From Gliomastix tumulicola (lineage: Eukaryota > Ascomycota > Sordariomycetes > Hypocreales > Bionectriaceae): 64,000 nucleotides of DNA. A program made the translations under genes and the position numbers. This document shows, piece after piece, positions 19,068 through 29,485 of the stretch. Position 1 is the stretch's first letter; each line of letters starts with the position of its first letter. The DNA lies in the NCBI GenBank assembly GCA_001599755.1, contig BCHX01000010.1, positions 278,785 through 342,784 on the forward strand, read 5' to 3'. The notes below the pieces were generated by a model. It saw only the letters and a list, made by a program, of their open reading frames with translations. It searched no databases and was not told where the DNA came from.

Positions 19068-20399
19068 ATGGATAAGCTCCCCATTGAGCTGCTCTGCATG
19101 ATCGGGGAAAGTCTTCCAAGCTATGACCTCTCCAGCTTCATCCGCACAAGCCACACATATTGGCAGCGGCTGGAGCCTCTTTTATATCGCCTGCATGCCT
19201 TACGAGAGACTCGTCGAGCGATTTGTGCCGTCCTTCAGCCCATAGAATTCGCGGATCTGAATAAGCCAGAGACACTGGCCATGTTCCTCATCACTCTAGA
19301 TAAGGTAGCACGATTTTGCCGACTAGGATCAGCTGTCCTGGGCCGCTGTCGCCCATCCTATCGCGCCTACTGCTGGCTTGACAACAGCAGAGCCGGCCGG
19401 TTCGATAGGATAGCTTTTTGGGGGAGGACGCAGATGCAGCTCACGCACTGTCCTTCCTTGTCATCCCTCCATGTTGCCTCGCTGAAAGGTCTGGGCGATA
19501 TTGCCGCGTGGCTACTCAGCCAGGGGGCCAGTGTCGACGCGCCCATACCCGGATCGAAAATTACGGCGCTCGGCCTAGCGGTCTTGGGGAACCACACGCA
19601 CACCGCACTTATACTGCTCGCCAACGGTGCCGATCCAGACCTACGAGAAAGTGACCAAGATCTGCCCACCGTCCTCCACCTGGCGTGCGCGCTCGAACTG
19701 ACGGAATTGGCAGACCGGCTTCTGACTGAGCGATACGTGGAGGCTCACCCCACAGAATTGTTGGACGTTTATCATCTCCATTGCCCATCCGATGTCCCTA
19801 GGCTCGCGGCGGGGCTGGCTAGACGTGGCGCAGAGGTATCAGAAGATATAGTCGGCGCTCTCCTGCGCGTGTCGAAATGGCAGTCGTCCTGTGACCTGCT
19901 CATGTCGCCGGTGTTACGCGACCACCTGACGGCAGAGGGGGCAAGTAGTATACTCCAGACTGTATTGTCTTTGAGAGATGGAGAGCTCGCAAAGCACGTC
20001 GAGACGGCCGTGCGTATACTACAAGATCTCCTCAACTTCGGCGCCGACCCTGATTCGGGCAGGCTTCTCTGGCGTGAGTCGGGCAGCGTCAGCTATCCGA
20101 CCATGCTGAAGCTTCTACCGCCGCTCCTCGAGGCCGGGATGAATGTCAAGCCTGCTCTCAGCAAGCGGCGGCGCACCCCACGGCGGCGCACTCCACGGCG
20201 TCGTACCCCACGGCAGCCGCCAGCCAAGTACGGAGTCGACGATCTCCTTGGCCACACAAGGGCTTACGACAGGAGCCAGGACGACGAGGGTGTGGCCGCT
20301 CAGCTTGCCGTCGTTCATCTATTACTCCAGCACGGCGCTCCCATTGGCAAAGCCACGCGCGAAGACGCCCTAGACTCATGTCTCCTAGGAGCCGGCTAA
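19068..20399 (+). CDS. F-box and ankyrin-repeat protein
   Basis: 443-residue single-exon protein. Residues 1-45 (MDKLPIELLCMIGESLPSYD, then LSSFIRTSHTYWQRLEPLLY) form an F-box, the adaptor that docks substrates to SCF ubiquitin ligases. Ankyrin repeats follow from about residue 130: SLSSLHVASLKGLGDIAAWL, then ALGLAVLGNHTHTALILL and TVLHLACALELTELADRLL, with degenerate repeats to the C-terminus. Residues about 367-381 are a threefold RRRTP repeat. This architecture is much expanded in filamentous ascomycetes. The ATG at 19068 starts directly at the F-box. A TATAAAA lies at 18876-18882. The frame is intact. Substrates are unknown. Confidence 0.8.
   Translation: MDKLPIELLCMIGESLPSYDLSSFIRTSHTYWQRLEPLLYRLHALRETRRAICAVLQPIEFADLNKPETLAMFLITLDKVARFCRLGSAVLGRCRPSYRAYCWLDNSRAGRFDRIAFWGRTQMQLTHCPSLSSLHVASLKGLGDIAAWLLSQGASVDAPIPGSKITALGLAVLGNHTHTALILLANGADPDLRESDQDLPTVLHLACALELTELADRLLTERYVEAHPTELLDVYHLHCPSDVPRLAAGLARRGAEVSEDIVGALLRVSKWQSSCDLLMSPVLRDHLTAEGASSILQTVLSLRDGELAKHVETAVRILQDLLNFGADPDSGRLLWRESGSVSYPTMLKLLPPLLEAGMNVKPALSKRRRTPRRRTPRRRTPRQPPAKYGVDDLLGHTRAYDRSQDDEGVAAQLAVVHLLLQHGAPIGKATREDALDSCLLGAG
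20166..20210 (+). repeat. 15-bp in-frame triplicate, RRRTP
   Basis: Three tandem 15-base units of the form CGGCGGCGCACCCCA, with two to three substitutions in the third, encode RRRTP three times near the C-terminus of the F-box/ankyrin protein. Confidence 0.85.
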
Positions 20400-20655
20400 C
20401 AACTCCACGGACGAGCACGCTGGTCGTACAAGCTTCGCAAGGTCCTCGTTGGCCATTGTAACAACACGCCAGAGAACATGCGTGGAGAGGATATTGAGGC
20501 TTTTTTGAGCCGCTATTCAGGGGTACAAGGTAGAATGAGAGAGGCATTCGTCGACGGACTGTAGCTTAACCGGTAAAAGCTTGGCATCTTGTAGGCAAAT
20601 GGCGTCCTAGCATTTGAAGCCGAAAGGGCGTTGCTTTTGGGCAGGCACCGCGTAG

Positions 20656-20892
20656 TTAGACCTTATCGCGCTTCCTTCTCTTCTTATCATGGACCTCTGC
20701 TTTGTGCCGGGGCACGAAATCCCGCCTCCTGAAGACTTTTCCGCACACGTCACATTGTCCTCCGATGGACGGGAATCCTTGCTCCTCCGCCCATTTACTG
20801 TGTTCAGTCCATACATGCCGGCGAATGTCTTTCTCTTCTTTGGCTTCGTTCCAGCCGCAGCCGCCTTTGTGGCATGTATTGTGTTTTTTCAC
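20656..20892 (-). pseudogene. C2H2 zinc-finger protein, C-terminal fragment
   Basis: 78-codon C-terminal piece without an ATG. It has two zinc fingers. The first is irregular, with Cys pairs in CHKGGCGW and His pairs in RRHVWTEH. The second is a textbook CDVCGKVFRRRDFVPRHKAEVH (C-x2-C-x12-H-x4-H; 22 residues here including flanks). A basic tail, KKRRKRDK, ends at the stop. The 5' side runs straight into the dispersed repeat that begins about 20896, so the gene looks cut by that insertion. It would have been a nucleic-acid-binding protein. Confidence 0.6.
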
Positions 20893-20895
20893 GTG

Positions 20896-21260
20896 TATTG
20901 TCTCGGCGAGCGAGACGAAAATGTCAACCCCGGTCGCAACCGGGTGGCAGCCGAAGGCTGCCGAAAAGAAAAAAGAGAAAGAATGGTCTCTAGGCAGGAG
21001 ATACCCGCAGGGGTCGGTCGAGGCAGCGCGAGGCTACAGGCATGGGCGAGGGCGCGACGGCCCAGGTCGTTAGGCAGCTATGGCTGCAGAAGAGTGTCGA
21101 AGAGGCGTAAGAGCCCCGGAGTAACCCAAGGGCAACAAAGCTCGGAGGATCGAGCAGCAGGATGCTACTTGTATCTAAGCAGTCGAAGCTGCAGAGGTCG
21201 AGAGGTAGGTCGAGAGGTCGAGAGGTCGAGAAGTCGAGAGGTCAGTCGGAGAGAGCACTA
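20896..21260 (+). repeat. Dispersed 350-bp repeat, copy 1 of 2
   Basis: Closely similar to 33705-34060 in the same orientation. Shared landmarks are CTCGGCG...GCGAGACG, CGGTCGCAACCGGG, GGTCTCTAGGCAGGAGATAC, GGGCGAGGGCGCGACGGCCC and GTGTCGAAGAGGCGTAAGAG, ending in a run of GGTCGAGA- or GGTCGGT-type short repeats. Substitutions between the copies include many transitions. The size and the tandem-repeat tail suggest a SINE or other non-autonomous retroelement. Confidence 0.75.
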
Positions 21261-21399
21261 GGCCCATAGTGTCAGATAGCTCGCGAAGCCAGAAAGTCGA
21301 GGCTCGGGAGAGCCTGAGGTAGTCGGTAGGAAGGAGTGCCGAAAGGCAAGGTTAGGGGCTCGCGAAGCTCAAAGTCGTCGGTGCCAGCACGGCAAAGAA

Positions 21400-22660
21400 A
21401 GGTCAAGTGAAATGCCTGTTCATCTACAGGGTAACCCCAAGACTGGTGATGATGGCCAGACTAGCACCTGCTCTTTTCGGGGCCCTTCTCCCTCCCTTGG
21501 GTACCTATCGACGTATGTGGAGGAGCTGAAGCAAAGTGACGACGTCAAGGCTGATACGAGACGTGGCCATATCAGCACTGCCTGCTCCGCAGCCATCCAG
21601 GCGTGCATGACGCTCCACAGGTAGCATGTTGAAGTCGGGTCTGTTGTATAGATCGGCGCTGTAGCCCACCACGTCCCCAGCCTTGCTTTGAATAGTCGGC
21701 ACTTTAGTAGCACTGGGAGGGACGGGTCTAGGTGCGGCGCGTTCCTGTCGTAACCACTGGGCCAAGAAAGGGGCGCATACGGCTGGCGTAACGGCTTCCA
21801 TTGGCCGGTACGCGCAGCACTCGTAGGAGCGCTCTATGCAGTCTCTGTTCCCGGCCGTCGACGAGCACCATCCGAGGCCGCTTTCTTGGTGGCGGGGGCG
21901 CGAAAGGGAGTAGGCGGACCTTTCTCGAATGGCCGCTGTTATGGTGTCCATCACTACCATGTCAGCAGAGCCCGAACGGCCGCTCGGCAGTGAAGATGGT
22001 ATCGCCGTTGCAAACTCATCGTCGGCGGTCATGGGCCGGTACGGAACCATGCTTCGTCTTGGCAGTGACTATGGAGACCGGGCGTACGGGTGGCGGCCGG
22101 AGATGGCGGTTGGCTCCCTACGTAGATGTACTCATAGAACTACATGGGATGAGGAGGCAGGGGAGATGGCCACGGGACAAGGAGAAGGGCGTGTTCGATG
22201 GCCGTCGGCCTACGCATCGAGTCAGAAGGCGATCCGCATGAATATTTCGGCACATTTCGGTAGAGACATTCATAGTACGAAGATAGACACGGGACGGACG
22301 GCTGCTTGCAGCATGCCGGCTACGGTAGACGGAGGCGACCCTGTAGTGGAAGAGGTGACGTCGGGCGGCGAGAGGGAATGGCGGGCACAAGGCCCGTAGG
22401 GGTTGTAGGCAGAAGGATGTGGCGCAGCGGCGTCGAGGCCGGGCTGGGCGGATGGGAGACAGATGGGCGATAGACATTGGGCTCGGTACTGGTGCTCCTC
22501 GCGCACATGTCTCGCGTCTGAGGCGTAGTCTTTACGTGTATGTAAGTAAGTAGATACTTTTGCGTGTGCGTGTGGGAATGAAGGAATGAAGTTGATGATG
22601 CCCGGGAGGGTTCGGGTCTTACGCGCATGGCCTCGCTTGACAGTGTGACAGGCCACCGTG
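21400..22660. repeat. Repeat block A (GC-rich, non-genic)
   Basis: Block with diverged partners in the window: about 21590-21740 resembles 26550-26680 (AGCATGTTGA, TTGCTTTGRATRG, TAGCACTGGG), and about 22110-22600 resembles 28190-28760 (TTGCAGCATGCCG, GCTCGGT, GAATGAA). Long open frames cover it on both strands, but sense and antisense overlap and none has a domain, so I do not call genes. It is followed directly by a GT-rich microsatellite. Confidence 0.55.
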
Positions 22661-22735
22661 AGGGCTAGTTTATTCGCGCGTTCAGGATGCTACAGTGTGT
22701 GCAGCAGAAGCCTGATGTGGCAGCTCGAAGTGTAT

Positions 22736-22840
22736 GGTGTGTGTGTGGTGTGTGTGGTCGAAGTGTGTGTTGTGTGCGGTGTGTGCGGTCGAAGTGTGTG
22801 GTGTGTGTGGTCGAAATGTGTGGTGTGTGTGGTGTGTGCC
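22736..22840. repeat. GTGTGTGG / GGTCGAA microsatellite
   Basis: About 100 bases of GTGTGTGG-type repeats with periodic GGTCGAA interruptions every 24-34 bases. The complementary CA-rich type occurs at 28960-29045. Confidence 0.9.
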
Positions 22841-23039
22841 CAGATACCTATGTACAGGGCCGCAAGTGGCCACGCCGTACGGGCCCCATGAGGCGAGGCA
22901 CCAGCCGGTTCCTCGATGGTAGGCAGGCAGCGGCGGAGGAGGAGGATGGCGAGGACTCGGACGAGCGCCAAGAGGGATGAAGTCAGGGCCACGGCACTCA
23001 GCGGTGCAGGCTTCCACGGGGGTGGCCCGGGGTGGTCCG

Positions 23040-23645
23040 GGGTGTCTCAGGGGGTGAGAGAGTGCAGGTGAATTAAGGTTCGCCAGGGCCCATGCTGGCC
23101 AAGATACTGGTAGACTGCGCTAATCTGGGGCCCATGTAGGCCCTGGCACCGACCGACCATGCTAGACAAGGGCCCCTGCAAAGTCTAAATCCCCCTCAGC
23201 TACACCAAGCAAGGGCCCCTGCCCGGGACGACCCGACAACTGAGCTAAGCCAGGGCCCATGTAGATCACCATGCCGGGGGGAGTGAGCTAAGCTAGGGCC
23301 CGGCAAAAAACTAAGCTGGGGGCCCTGGAAGCGATGACGCCGGTTGAACAAGCTAAGCTAGGGCCCCTGTATGTCAAGGCACTAGTGAACTAGTCTAAGC
23401 TAGGACCTATGTAGGCCAAGAAACCAGTCAGCCAAGCTAAGCCGGGGCCCATGCAAAACCAAGAGACCAGTCAACTAAGCTAGGCCAGGACCCATGTACC
23501 GGCCACAAAGCTAAGTCGGGGTCCCTGCAAGCCAAGACACTGGTCAACCAGCCTAAGCCAGGACCCATGCAAGTAAAGAGACCAGTTAGCTAAGCTAAGC
23601 CAGGGTACATGCAAGCCCAGGCTAGCCTAAGCCCTGGGCCCGCGC
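23040..23645 (+). repeat. GGGCCC-cored minisatellite, forward array
   Basis: Degenerate tandem units of about 45-60 bases: AGCTAAGCCAGGGCCCATG, then GCAAGCCAAGACACCAGTCA and variants. At least ten units can be traced. The most conserved part is the palindromic GGGCCC and flanks. No coding potential. Confidence 0.8.
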
Positions 23646-23824
23646 CCACTAGACCTACCAGCTCGTCCAACACCGGCCGTGATGTGTCCACTGCGTCATG
23701 CCACACACCACAGAAGCCTTCCCACCGCTTCCAGTCTTATTTTCACCACCCGAGCAAGGAAGATACCGTTCGACGTGGTCACCCCGGCCGGTGCATTCGC
23801 TACCACCGGCGCCTTTGGGTGCAT

Positions 23825-24080
23825 GTACCCCGGCTTAGGCTAGCATGTACCCTGGCTTAGCTTAGCTGACTGACCTCTTTGCTTGCATGGGTTCTGGCTT
23901 AGATTGGTTGACCAGTGTCTTGGCTTGCAGGGACCCTGGCCTAGCTTCATGACCGGTGCATCTACCCTGGATGAGCCTTGGCCTTGTGAAGTCAAGATGC
24001 CAGTCGATGCAACGAATCTAGGGCCCCTGGAAGCCGCTCCGTCGCCCGAAGCATTCACCCTGCCCTAGCCCTGTCAACCA
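23825..24080 (-). repeat. GGGCCC-type minisatellite, inverted array
   Basis: The unit seen at 23040-23645 continues here on the opposite strand, reading CATGTACCCTGGCTTAGC, GACCAGTGTCTTGGCTTGCA and GGACCCTGGCCTAG. Together the two arrays form an imperfect palindrome about a 180-base spacer. Confidence 0.7.
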
Positions 24081-26430
24081 GTGCCTCAGCTTGCAGTTAC
24101 CCCCGGCGTACCCCATGAGGCCGGCCCTTTTGCTCACAGGGGCCCTGGCTCGGCGTAGCCGATCGGTGTCAGCACACAGGGGCCCTGGCTTTGCTTGTCC
24201 TGACCCTGGCCGATCCCCGTCCGCCGGGCGTCCTACCTTGCGAGCTGTCAACGTACTCGCTCTGTCCCCCTGCTCGCCCCTCCCTACCCCGGCCGCCCTA
24301 TCTTGCTTCAGATAGATCCCCTGCACCGCCCTCTTGCCCTGCAGAGCCGCCTCTCCTTCGAGCCCATCCCAACCCCCTCCACCACACGTCACCCGGTTAC
24401 GTCTGCAGATCAGCACAGTGTCCCCCTCCATGATTCCTCTCCCTTTGGGCACAGCCACTCCTACCTCCTCCGTCCTGGTCGTCCCTCGCTATATAGCCCT
24501 CCGACGCCCCGCGTGTCTGTTTCCCATTCCTCCCATTTTCACTCGTCATTCGGCGCCATCCCCTTCTTCTTGATCCCCCTCATCTCTCACGGCATCCCGT
24601 CACCATTTGCCTAACCCTCTCCTCTGCTCCCTCTCTGCTACTACGCCCTCTCCCACAAAAGCCAGCTCCCCCTGCTCGTCCCCTTCACCCACCTACGCCT
24701 TGTCCTGCCCGTCCCTTCCTGCCAGAGGTATAGGGTAGCCCCGAAGGACCCCCCGTGAGTCTGTCCATGCGTCCGTCCCTGTCCTCCTATGAGCTGCCTC
24801 TAGTCTAATGCACGTCCTAGCTATGCCCTCCCCGCGCCTCGTAGGCCGTGGACGGCCGTCAACCCGATCATCTCGGTCGGTCGCCAATCTATCCACACGC
24901 CAGCTCTCCCTCCCTGTTTCGGGCCCCCCAGGCCTGCTGTTTCCAGTACGCTCCAAGGCACTCTCCCCCTCCGTTCTGGTGCGCTTGGCAGCTGATCTCG
25001 GAAGGCCGGCGGTGATGGCGACCAAGTGGGTCTCGGACGGCATCAACACCGACTGGTTGGGCCCAGCGAAGCGGGGGGAGCGGCCATTCGACGGAGACAC
25101 GTTTCGATCCGATTCGCCAGACCCACTTTCAACCTCCCCAAGCAAAGCGACAGCGAACCGCGGCGTCATCGCATCCTTTCTCGCCCGATTCCCCCCACGC
25201 CGGCTTCGCCCTCCTATCACGTCGGTCTGACGCCCGAAGGCGGGTTGGTGGCATACGGCACGATACCACGACGTGGCTTGGGAAAATAGGCATGTCGGGA
25301 GGCCATCGGCCATCGGCACGCGACGCGCGACGCGTCAGGCTTGGCCGCGGACGACCTACAAGGCTGCACTGTCACGTACAATGAAGATGGAGGTGGGAGG
25401 CGTTGCTCTTGGGCATTCGCAATTGTGGTGCGTCGCTGCTGGTGGGCGCCGTCTTGTCCCTTCGCTAACAGAGTCTAGGGGACCGCCCCCTGGCCGCCAA
25501 TACGTGGATGTCGCCCCCCGCTTCTCCCCCGAAATGTCGCTGGCCCTGGATTCGCCCCCTCGCCCGGCGAGACCCTCTACGCAGTCTTCCTTGCTGTCGG
25601 GCGCGACGCCACAGACTCGGCCAAGGAAGGGGTTCATCCTGATGAGACTCCTGCGCCGAGCGAACGAGCCGCGGTCCCGTTGGAGCTCTGCCACGGCGAG
25701 TCTCGGGAAGGCACGCCTCCCAGGACAGATGGCGCCCGGCTCAAAAGGAACAGCCACTGTGGTAGGCCCGCCGTCTGTGCGTGCGGACGAGGCGCCGGAC
25801 GGTCTCGCCCTTGTCGTACGAATCGAACGGTCGTGCCAGTATCATCAAGCATCTGCGAGATATTCAGGGGATCAAGGCACGTAGTGTTCCGCTCCTCTCT
25901 CCTCTACCCCATCCTAACCAGACAAGAACTAGGAAGAAGGAAGCGACACCGCCCATCCGCACCGACACGCCGACAGAATATTTTAGAGTGACTGCGGCGC
26001 CAAGACCAGTGAATCTCTCCTACTCTCCTGGGAGGCTCCAACCTGGCGCATTCAAGGTGCTTTTTGTCAACGGAATAGCACACGACGACCTCCCTTTCCA
26101 GCTCGTGGAGAGCAAGCGCCCCCGCCGCCGGATTAAATCCGTCAAGCCAGTGTACAGAGACAGGACGCCACCGCCCGCCATCCTCCGATCCCGGCTGCGA
26201 TCCATCTTGGCGGGGGCGAGAGGAGCAGTGACGGAACACCTAAAAGCCGCCCGTGGCAAGATCGACCTCGCCTTGGACAGGACACCGAATGCGACCTCGA
26301 CTTTCGTCCCGCCGACATGCTTCCCGCCGACAGACGCGAGCGATGGCGCAGGAGGGGCCCGATGGGCGCCTCCCTCAACGCAACGGAGCAATATGGAGTC
26401 CCCACAGCATGTGCGGTGCCTCGTAGCGTG
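24081..26430. other. GC-rich region with overlapping open frames, no confident gene
   Basis: Open frames above 100 codons occur on both strands (for example 24808-25230 plus, 24693-25319 minus, 25273-25884 plus, 25781-26431 plus). The last, 216 codons, has the most protein-like stretch (FRVTAAPRPVNLSYSP, AFKVLFVNGIAHDDLPFQLV), but it lacks an ATG at its start and matches no family I know. I read the region as decayed repeat DNA with perhaps one relic coding fragment at 25960-26290 plus. Confidence 0.3.
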
Positions 26431-26760
26431 AGTGGAGGACATCGCTCTCGAGGTCTTCTTCCTACCACGCCACCCAGAGACCGACAGGAAGGGAGTATGT
26501 CTGCGGCCCGTCGCCGCCAGCGAAACGATGGTCCTGGCGCCTATCCATCGGCCTTGCGTGGATGAAGCTCAACGGAAGCATGTTGACTGGTCTGTCGCGT
26601 GGGCCGTGGCTGTAGTCTACCGCGTCTTCTACCTTGCTTTGGATGGCCGGTACTTCAGTAGCACTGGGCGCGACACGCGGATGCCACGTAGTGGGGGGAT
26701 GACGACTGGACAAGACTGACAAAGCCGTGGGCAATACGCTCCCCGTCCGGCTCCTGGGCT
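26430..26760. repeat. Repeat block B, left part
   Basis: Diverged relative of block A (about 21530-21760): shared AGCATGTTGA, a TTGCTTTGGATGG-like motif, and TTCAGTAGCACTGGGCG against TTTAGTAGCACTGGGAG. It carries overlapping open frames that I do not regard as genes. Confidence 0.5.
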
Positions 26761-26873
26761 GGCGGCGTCGACCGGGCATGACCCAACGGGGCGGTTCGGG
26801 TAGCAGGCATGCCTGCCACGGGTGGACGAGAGCGTGTCCCTAGGCGGGTGGTGGTGGGCGGCCAACGCGACAG

Positions 26874-26925
26874 GTGCTTGCGCTGGCCAGGTGCTTGCGC
26901 TGGCCAGGTGCTTGCGCTGGCCTCT
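26874..26925. repeat. 18-bp tandem triplicate
   Basis: GGTGCTTGCGCTGGCCA occurs three times in tandem with an 18-base period, just upstream of the cytochrome b5-like fragment. Confidence 0.85.
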
Positions 26926-26939
26926 GTCTGAGGACCGGT

Positions 26940-27110
26940 GCCAGCTGCTGGGTTGTCATTCGTGGTGCTCTATACGATGTGACGCGTTTTCTCACTGATC
27001 GCCCAGGAGGTACAACCGCGCTTCGGAAGCAAGCAGGGACCGATGCGACCGAGTCATTTGAGTCTGTCCACTCGGCGGACGTACTTGGCAGACACCACTC
27101 CCAAGGGTGA
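26940..27110 (+). pseudogene. Cytochrome b5 / flavocytochrome b2-like exon fragment
   Basis: About 57 codons with the cytochrome b5 fold pattern: CWVVIRGALYDVTRFLTD, then RPGGTTALRKQAGTDATESF and VHSADVL. In the family the first haem ligand is the His of HPGG; here it is Arg (RPGG). The second His is kept in VHSADVL. The latter half resembles fungal L-lactate dehydrogenase (cytochrome b2) more than microsomal b5. A GTGAGT follows at about 27107, so the piece may be a first exon, but no flavin-domain exon is seen downstream. I call it a fragment unlikely to bind haem. Confidence 0.6.
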
Positions 27111-28150
27111 GTTACCAAATGATCCTCCTCACGCCGTGGGTTGCGCCATATGTAATCTGACCCAAGTTTCATACCATAGGGCCTAACGTAGGGCCTGTAC
27201 TTGATCTTCAACTCTCGAAAGGGGCGCCATCTCCTTTCCTCCCCTACCTCGAACTCGCTACTCAGGCCGTCTTGCCGCCTACGTCTTTCGCTTGTGTGCT
27301 ACTGCTTGTTGGTCGTGTTCTCTGCGCTGCATTCGCTCATTGGACAGCAGACAAAATGGCAGCGGGATGGAGTCGAGGGCCTTGGGCAGTCATATGATTC
27401 CGTCGGCGAAGACTCATCCGCGTGCGTCATATCGACATATCGACATCCATATGCGATACTTCCTTCTCCTCGCCCATCTTGCTTGCTCCGACGGGCGGTG
27501 GCAAGTTTGTGCGTGCTCATGGCGAGGTCCTGTGGACGCGAGCTACGGCCCGGCCTGACATTCTTCCATAGATCCGTGCCGAGACTGGTATGCTGCCGGA
27601 TCCGACACAAGGCCCACGGCTTGGGCCTTTCCGAACATGACTCGTGCGCCTGTGGCGCTCGGCTTCAGGGACTTGGGTGATGGTCAAGATCAACAGCGTG
27701 GTACTGCATGCCAATGTCAATATGGAGGATGAAAGCGGTCTGCCACAGCTCGGAGTCCCATTCAGGCTGTCGATGGCTGCAAGGTGAGCAGAAGGAAATC
27801 GGCGGGGNATGCAGCGAGNGCTGATGGATTCCAGAAGGGAGGNGGCCCACCATGGCTCCGATGCAGTCTGTGGGATTATTTCTATGGCACTGTCTCTTGG
27901 GCATTGTTTCCGGGGCATTGTCTCTGGGGGATTGTCTCTTGGGCATTGTCTCCGGGGCATTGTCTGTTTGGCCATCGAGGGCTGAGGGAAAGAGGTTCTG
28001 ATCCAAGTCCACGTGAGTTCGGCTACAACGTCCCAGGGCCTGCCGACGGCCAACTCAGCATGGGACGCGGCGGGGAGCGTGCTACGGCGGTTCCTTGGCG
28101 ATGCCATCGGAAGGCTCTACGTAGGTTCGTCAAGGGGCGGGTGACGGGGG
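27111..28150. other. Unassigned region with a 15-16 bp repeat
   Basis: No gene is supported. A 196-codon minus frame (27517-28107) opens with ATG but has Ns and no domain; part of it is only the translation of the tandem repeat at 27885-27970 (units like GGCATTGTCTCTTGG). Plus-strand frames overlap it. Confidence 0.3.
27885..27970. repeat. 15-16 bp tandem repeat
   Basis: About five to six units of the form GGGCATTGTCTCTTG with alternating TCTTGG and TCCGGG endings. Confidence 0.8.
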
Positions 28151-28800
28151 CTTGAGGGGGAAGATGATGCGTCTCTAGCGATCGGTAGATGAATCTACGT
28201 AGTTCTACATGGGTGCCTTTATGGTGGTGAGAGGGACGGGAGACTGATGGAGCGGATAGACAAGATGGTTTTCAAAGGAGGGGGACCGCTGGAGGTAGGC
28301 TTCCTGGTGGCCGGACGTAGGCTTCCTGGTGGCTAGGGCCGCCTGGGGTGGGGTCGCGGAGCGAGGATAGGGCGTGCGCCATTGTAGTCAGCCTACGCAT
28401 CGCGTGGGAAGGCTGTGTAGATGAAGACAGCGGTCAAGGCACGCACAGAGATGAAGACAGGCACAGGACGGGCAGCTACTTGCAGCATGCCGCCCAGGCC
28501 AGGCGAGGGGCGGCGGTGGGATGGTAGAGCTGGGGCTGGCGGTGGGAGAGGATGGNGGGGGCGAGGCCGGTAGGGGCTGTAGGCGGAAGGATGGGGCGGG
28601 CGGACGTGGAGGGCGGGCGGAGCGGATGGGCGTCAGGCAGGCGGTAGACAGCAGCTCGGTGCTGTGCTCCTGGCGGGNGTTTCTGGCACTGAAGCGTAGT
28701 GTTTAGGTGGCTGTATGTGTGCGTGTACGTATGTACGTATGTATGAATGAATGCATGAATGAAATAAATTTATTACGTCCGGGACGGTTCACCTCATAGG
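28150..28800. repeat. Repeat block B, right part
   Basis: Similar to about 22110-22620 of block A: GTAGATG...ACTACATGGG, GCCTACGCATCG, GGACGG...TTGCAGCATGCCG, GCTCGGT...GTGCTCCT and the GTATGTA/GAATGAA tail. It contains three Ns. No gene. Confidence 0.55.
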
Positions 28801-28949
28801 CCCAAGTGATATATCTACATCTATCTGTATATATGCGTTTGTGTGCGTGGTTTCAAAACCGACCGACAAGTCCTAGCCCACCCTGCACCTTCCTCCCTCG
28901 CCTCATCGAGACACCCGATGCACGCAGTACGCAGCACACAGCCTATATC

Positions 28950-29045
28950 ACACACCCTACACCACACACCCTACACCACACACCACACACCACACACCAC
29001 ACACCACACACCACACACCACACACCACACACCACACACCACACA
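28950..29045. repeat. ACACC microsatellite
   Basis: Almost pure CACACCACAC repeat of about 90 bases. It lies between block B and the next minisatellite, as the GT-rich repeat lies after block A, but with the CA strand on top. Confidence 0.95.
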
Positions 29046-29485
29046 TCGACCCGACAGACCACGCTTCAGCCCCTGCACATACCATCCTGAACACCTACAG
29101 AAATCGGCCTTCAAGCCGTCCACCACAGAATCAGCGACGCCATCCCGTCAACACTATCGAAATGGCCTTAGACCAACTTGGTCCGCACTTGACCCTATGC
29201 CGCGAACCCTGCCGGCCGCCATCAACTTCAGTTATTCCTTCTTCAACTTGCTCACGACATAGGTCCAGACTGCCAACCCCCAATGACCTTGGAGCCCCTC
29301 CCGACTCCCTACCATGCCATTCGTTTCCTCTCCTTACGTAGGCAAGGCAGGAGCGGAGCGAGGCAATGCAGGGTAAGTAGGGTGGTTGGCGAGGCGAGGC
29401 AGGGAGGATGAAGGCAAGGGACGAGGCAAGGGAGCTGGAGCAGGGCGGAGGGTAGGGGCAAGAAGGGGGTAGTTGCAAGACGGGG
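29046..29485. other. Spacer, no gene seen
   Basis: Unique-looking sequence between the ACACC repeat and the second minisatellite, including a purine-rich tract (GGCAAGG, GAGGCGAGG) at about 29340-29470. Open frames overlap antisense. Confidence 0.4.

Noticed and set aside
20548..20620. tRNA-like stretch (TAGCTTAACCGGTAAAAGC with a D-arm-like hairpin).
   Set aside because: The D-arm can be drawn, but anticodon and T stems do not pair well and no acceptor stem closes, so a tRNA gene is not supported.
22660..23017. Cys/Val- and His/Thr-rich open frames of about 100 codons.
   Set aside because: They are read-through of the GT-rich microsatellite.
24693..26442. Several frames above 130 codons on both strands that could be one or two genes.
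   Set aside because: Sense and antisense frames overlap, none has a domain, and GC-rich DNA with few stops explains them.
28806..29262. His/Thr/Pro-rich frames.
   Set aside because: They translate the ACACC microsatellite.
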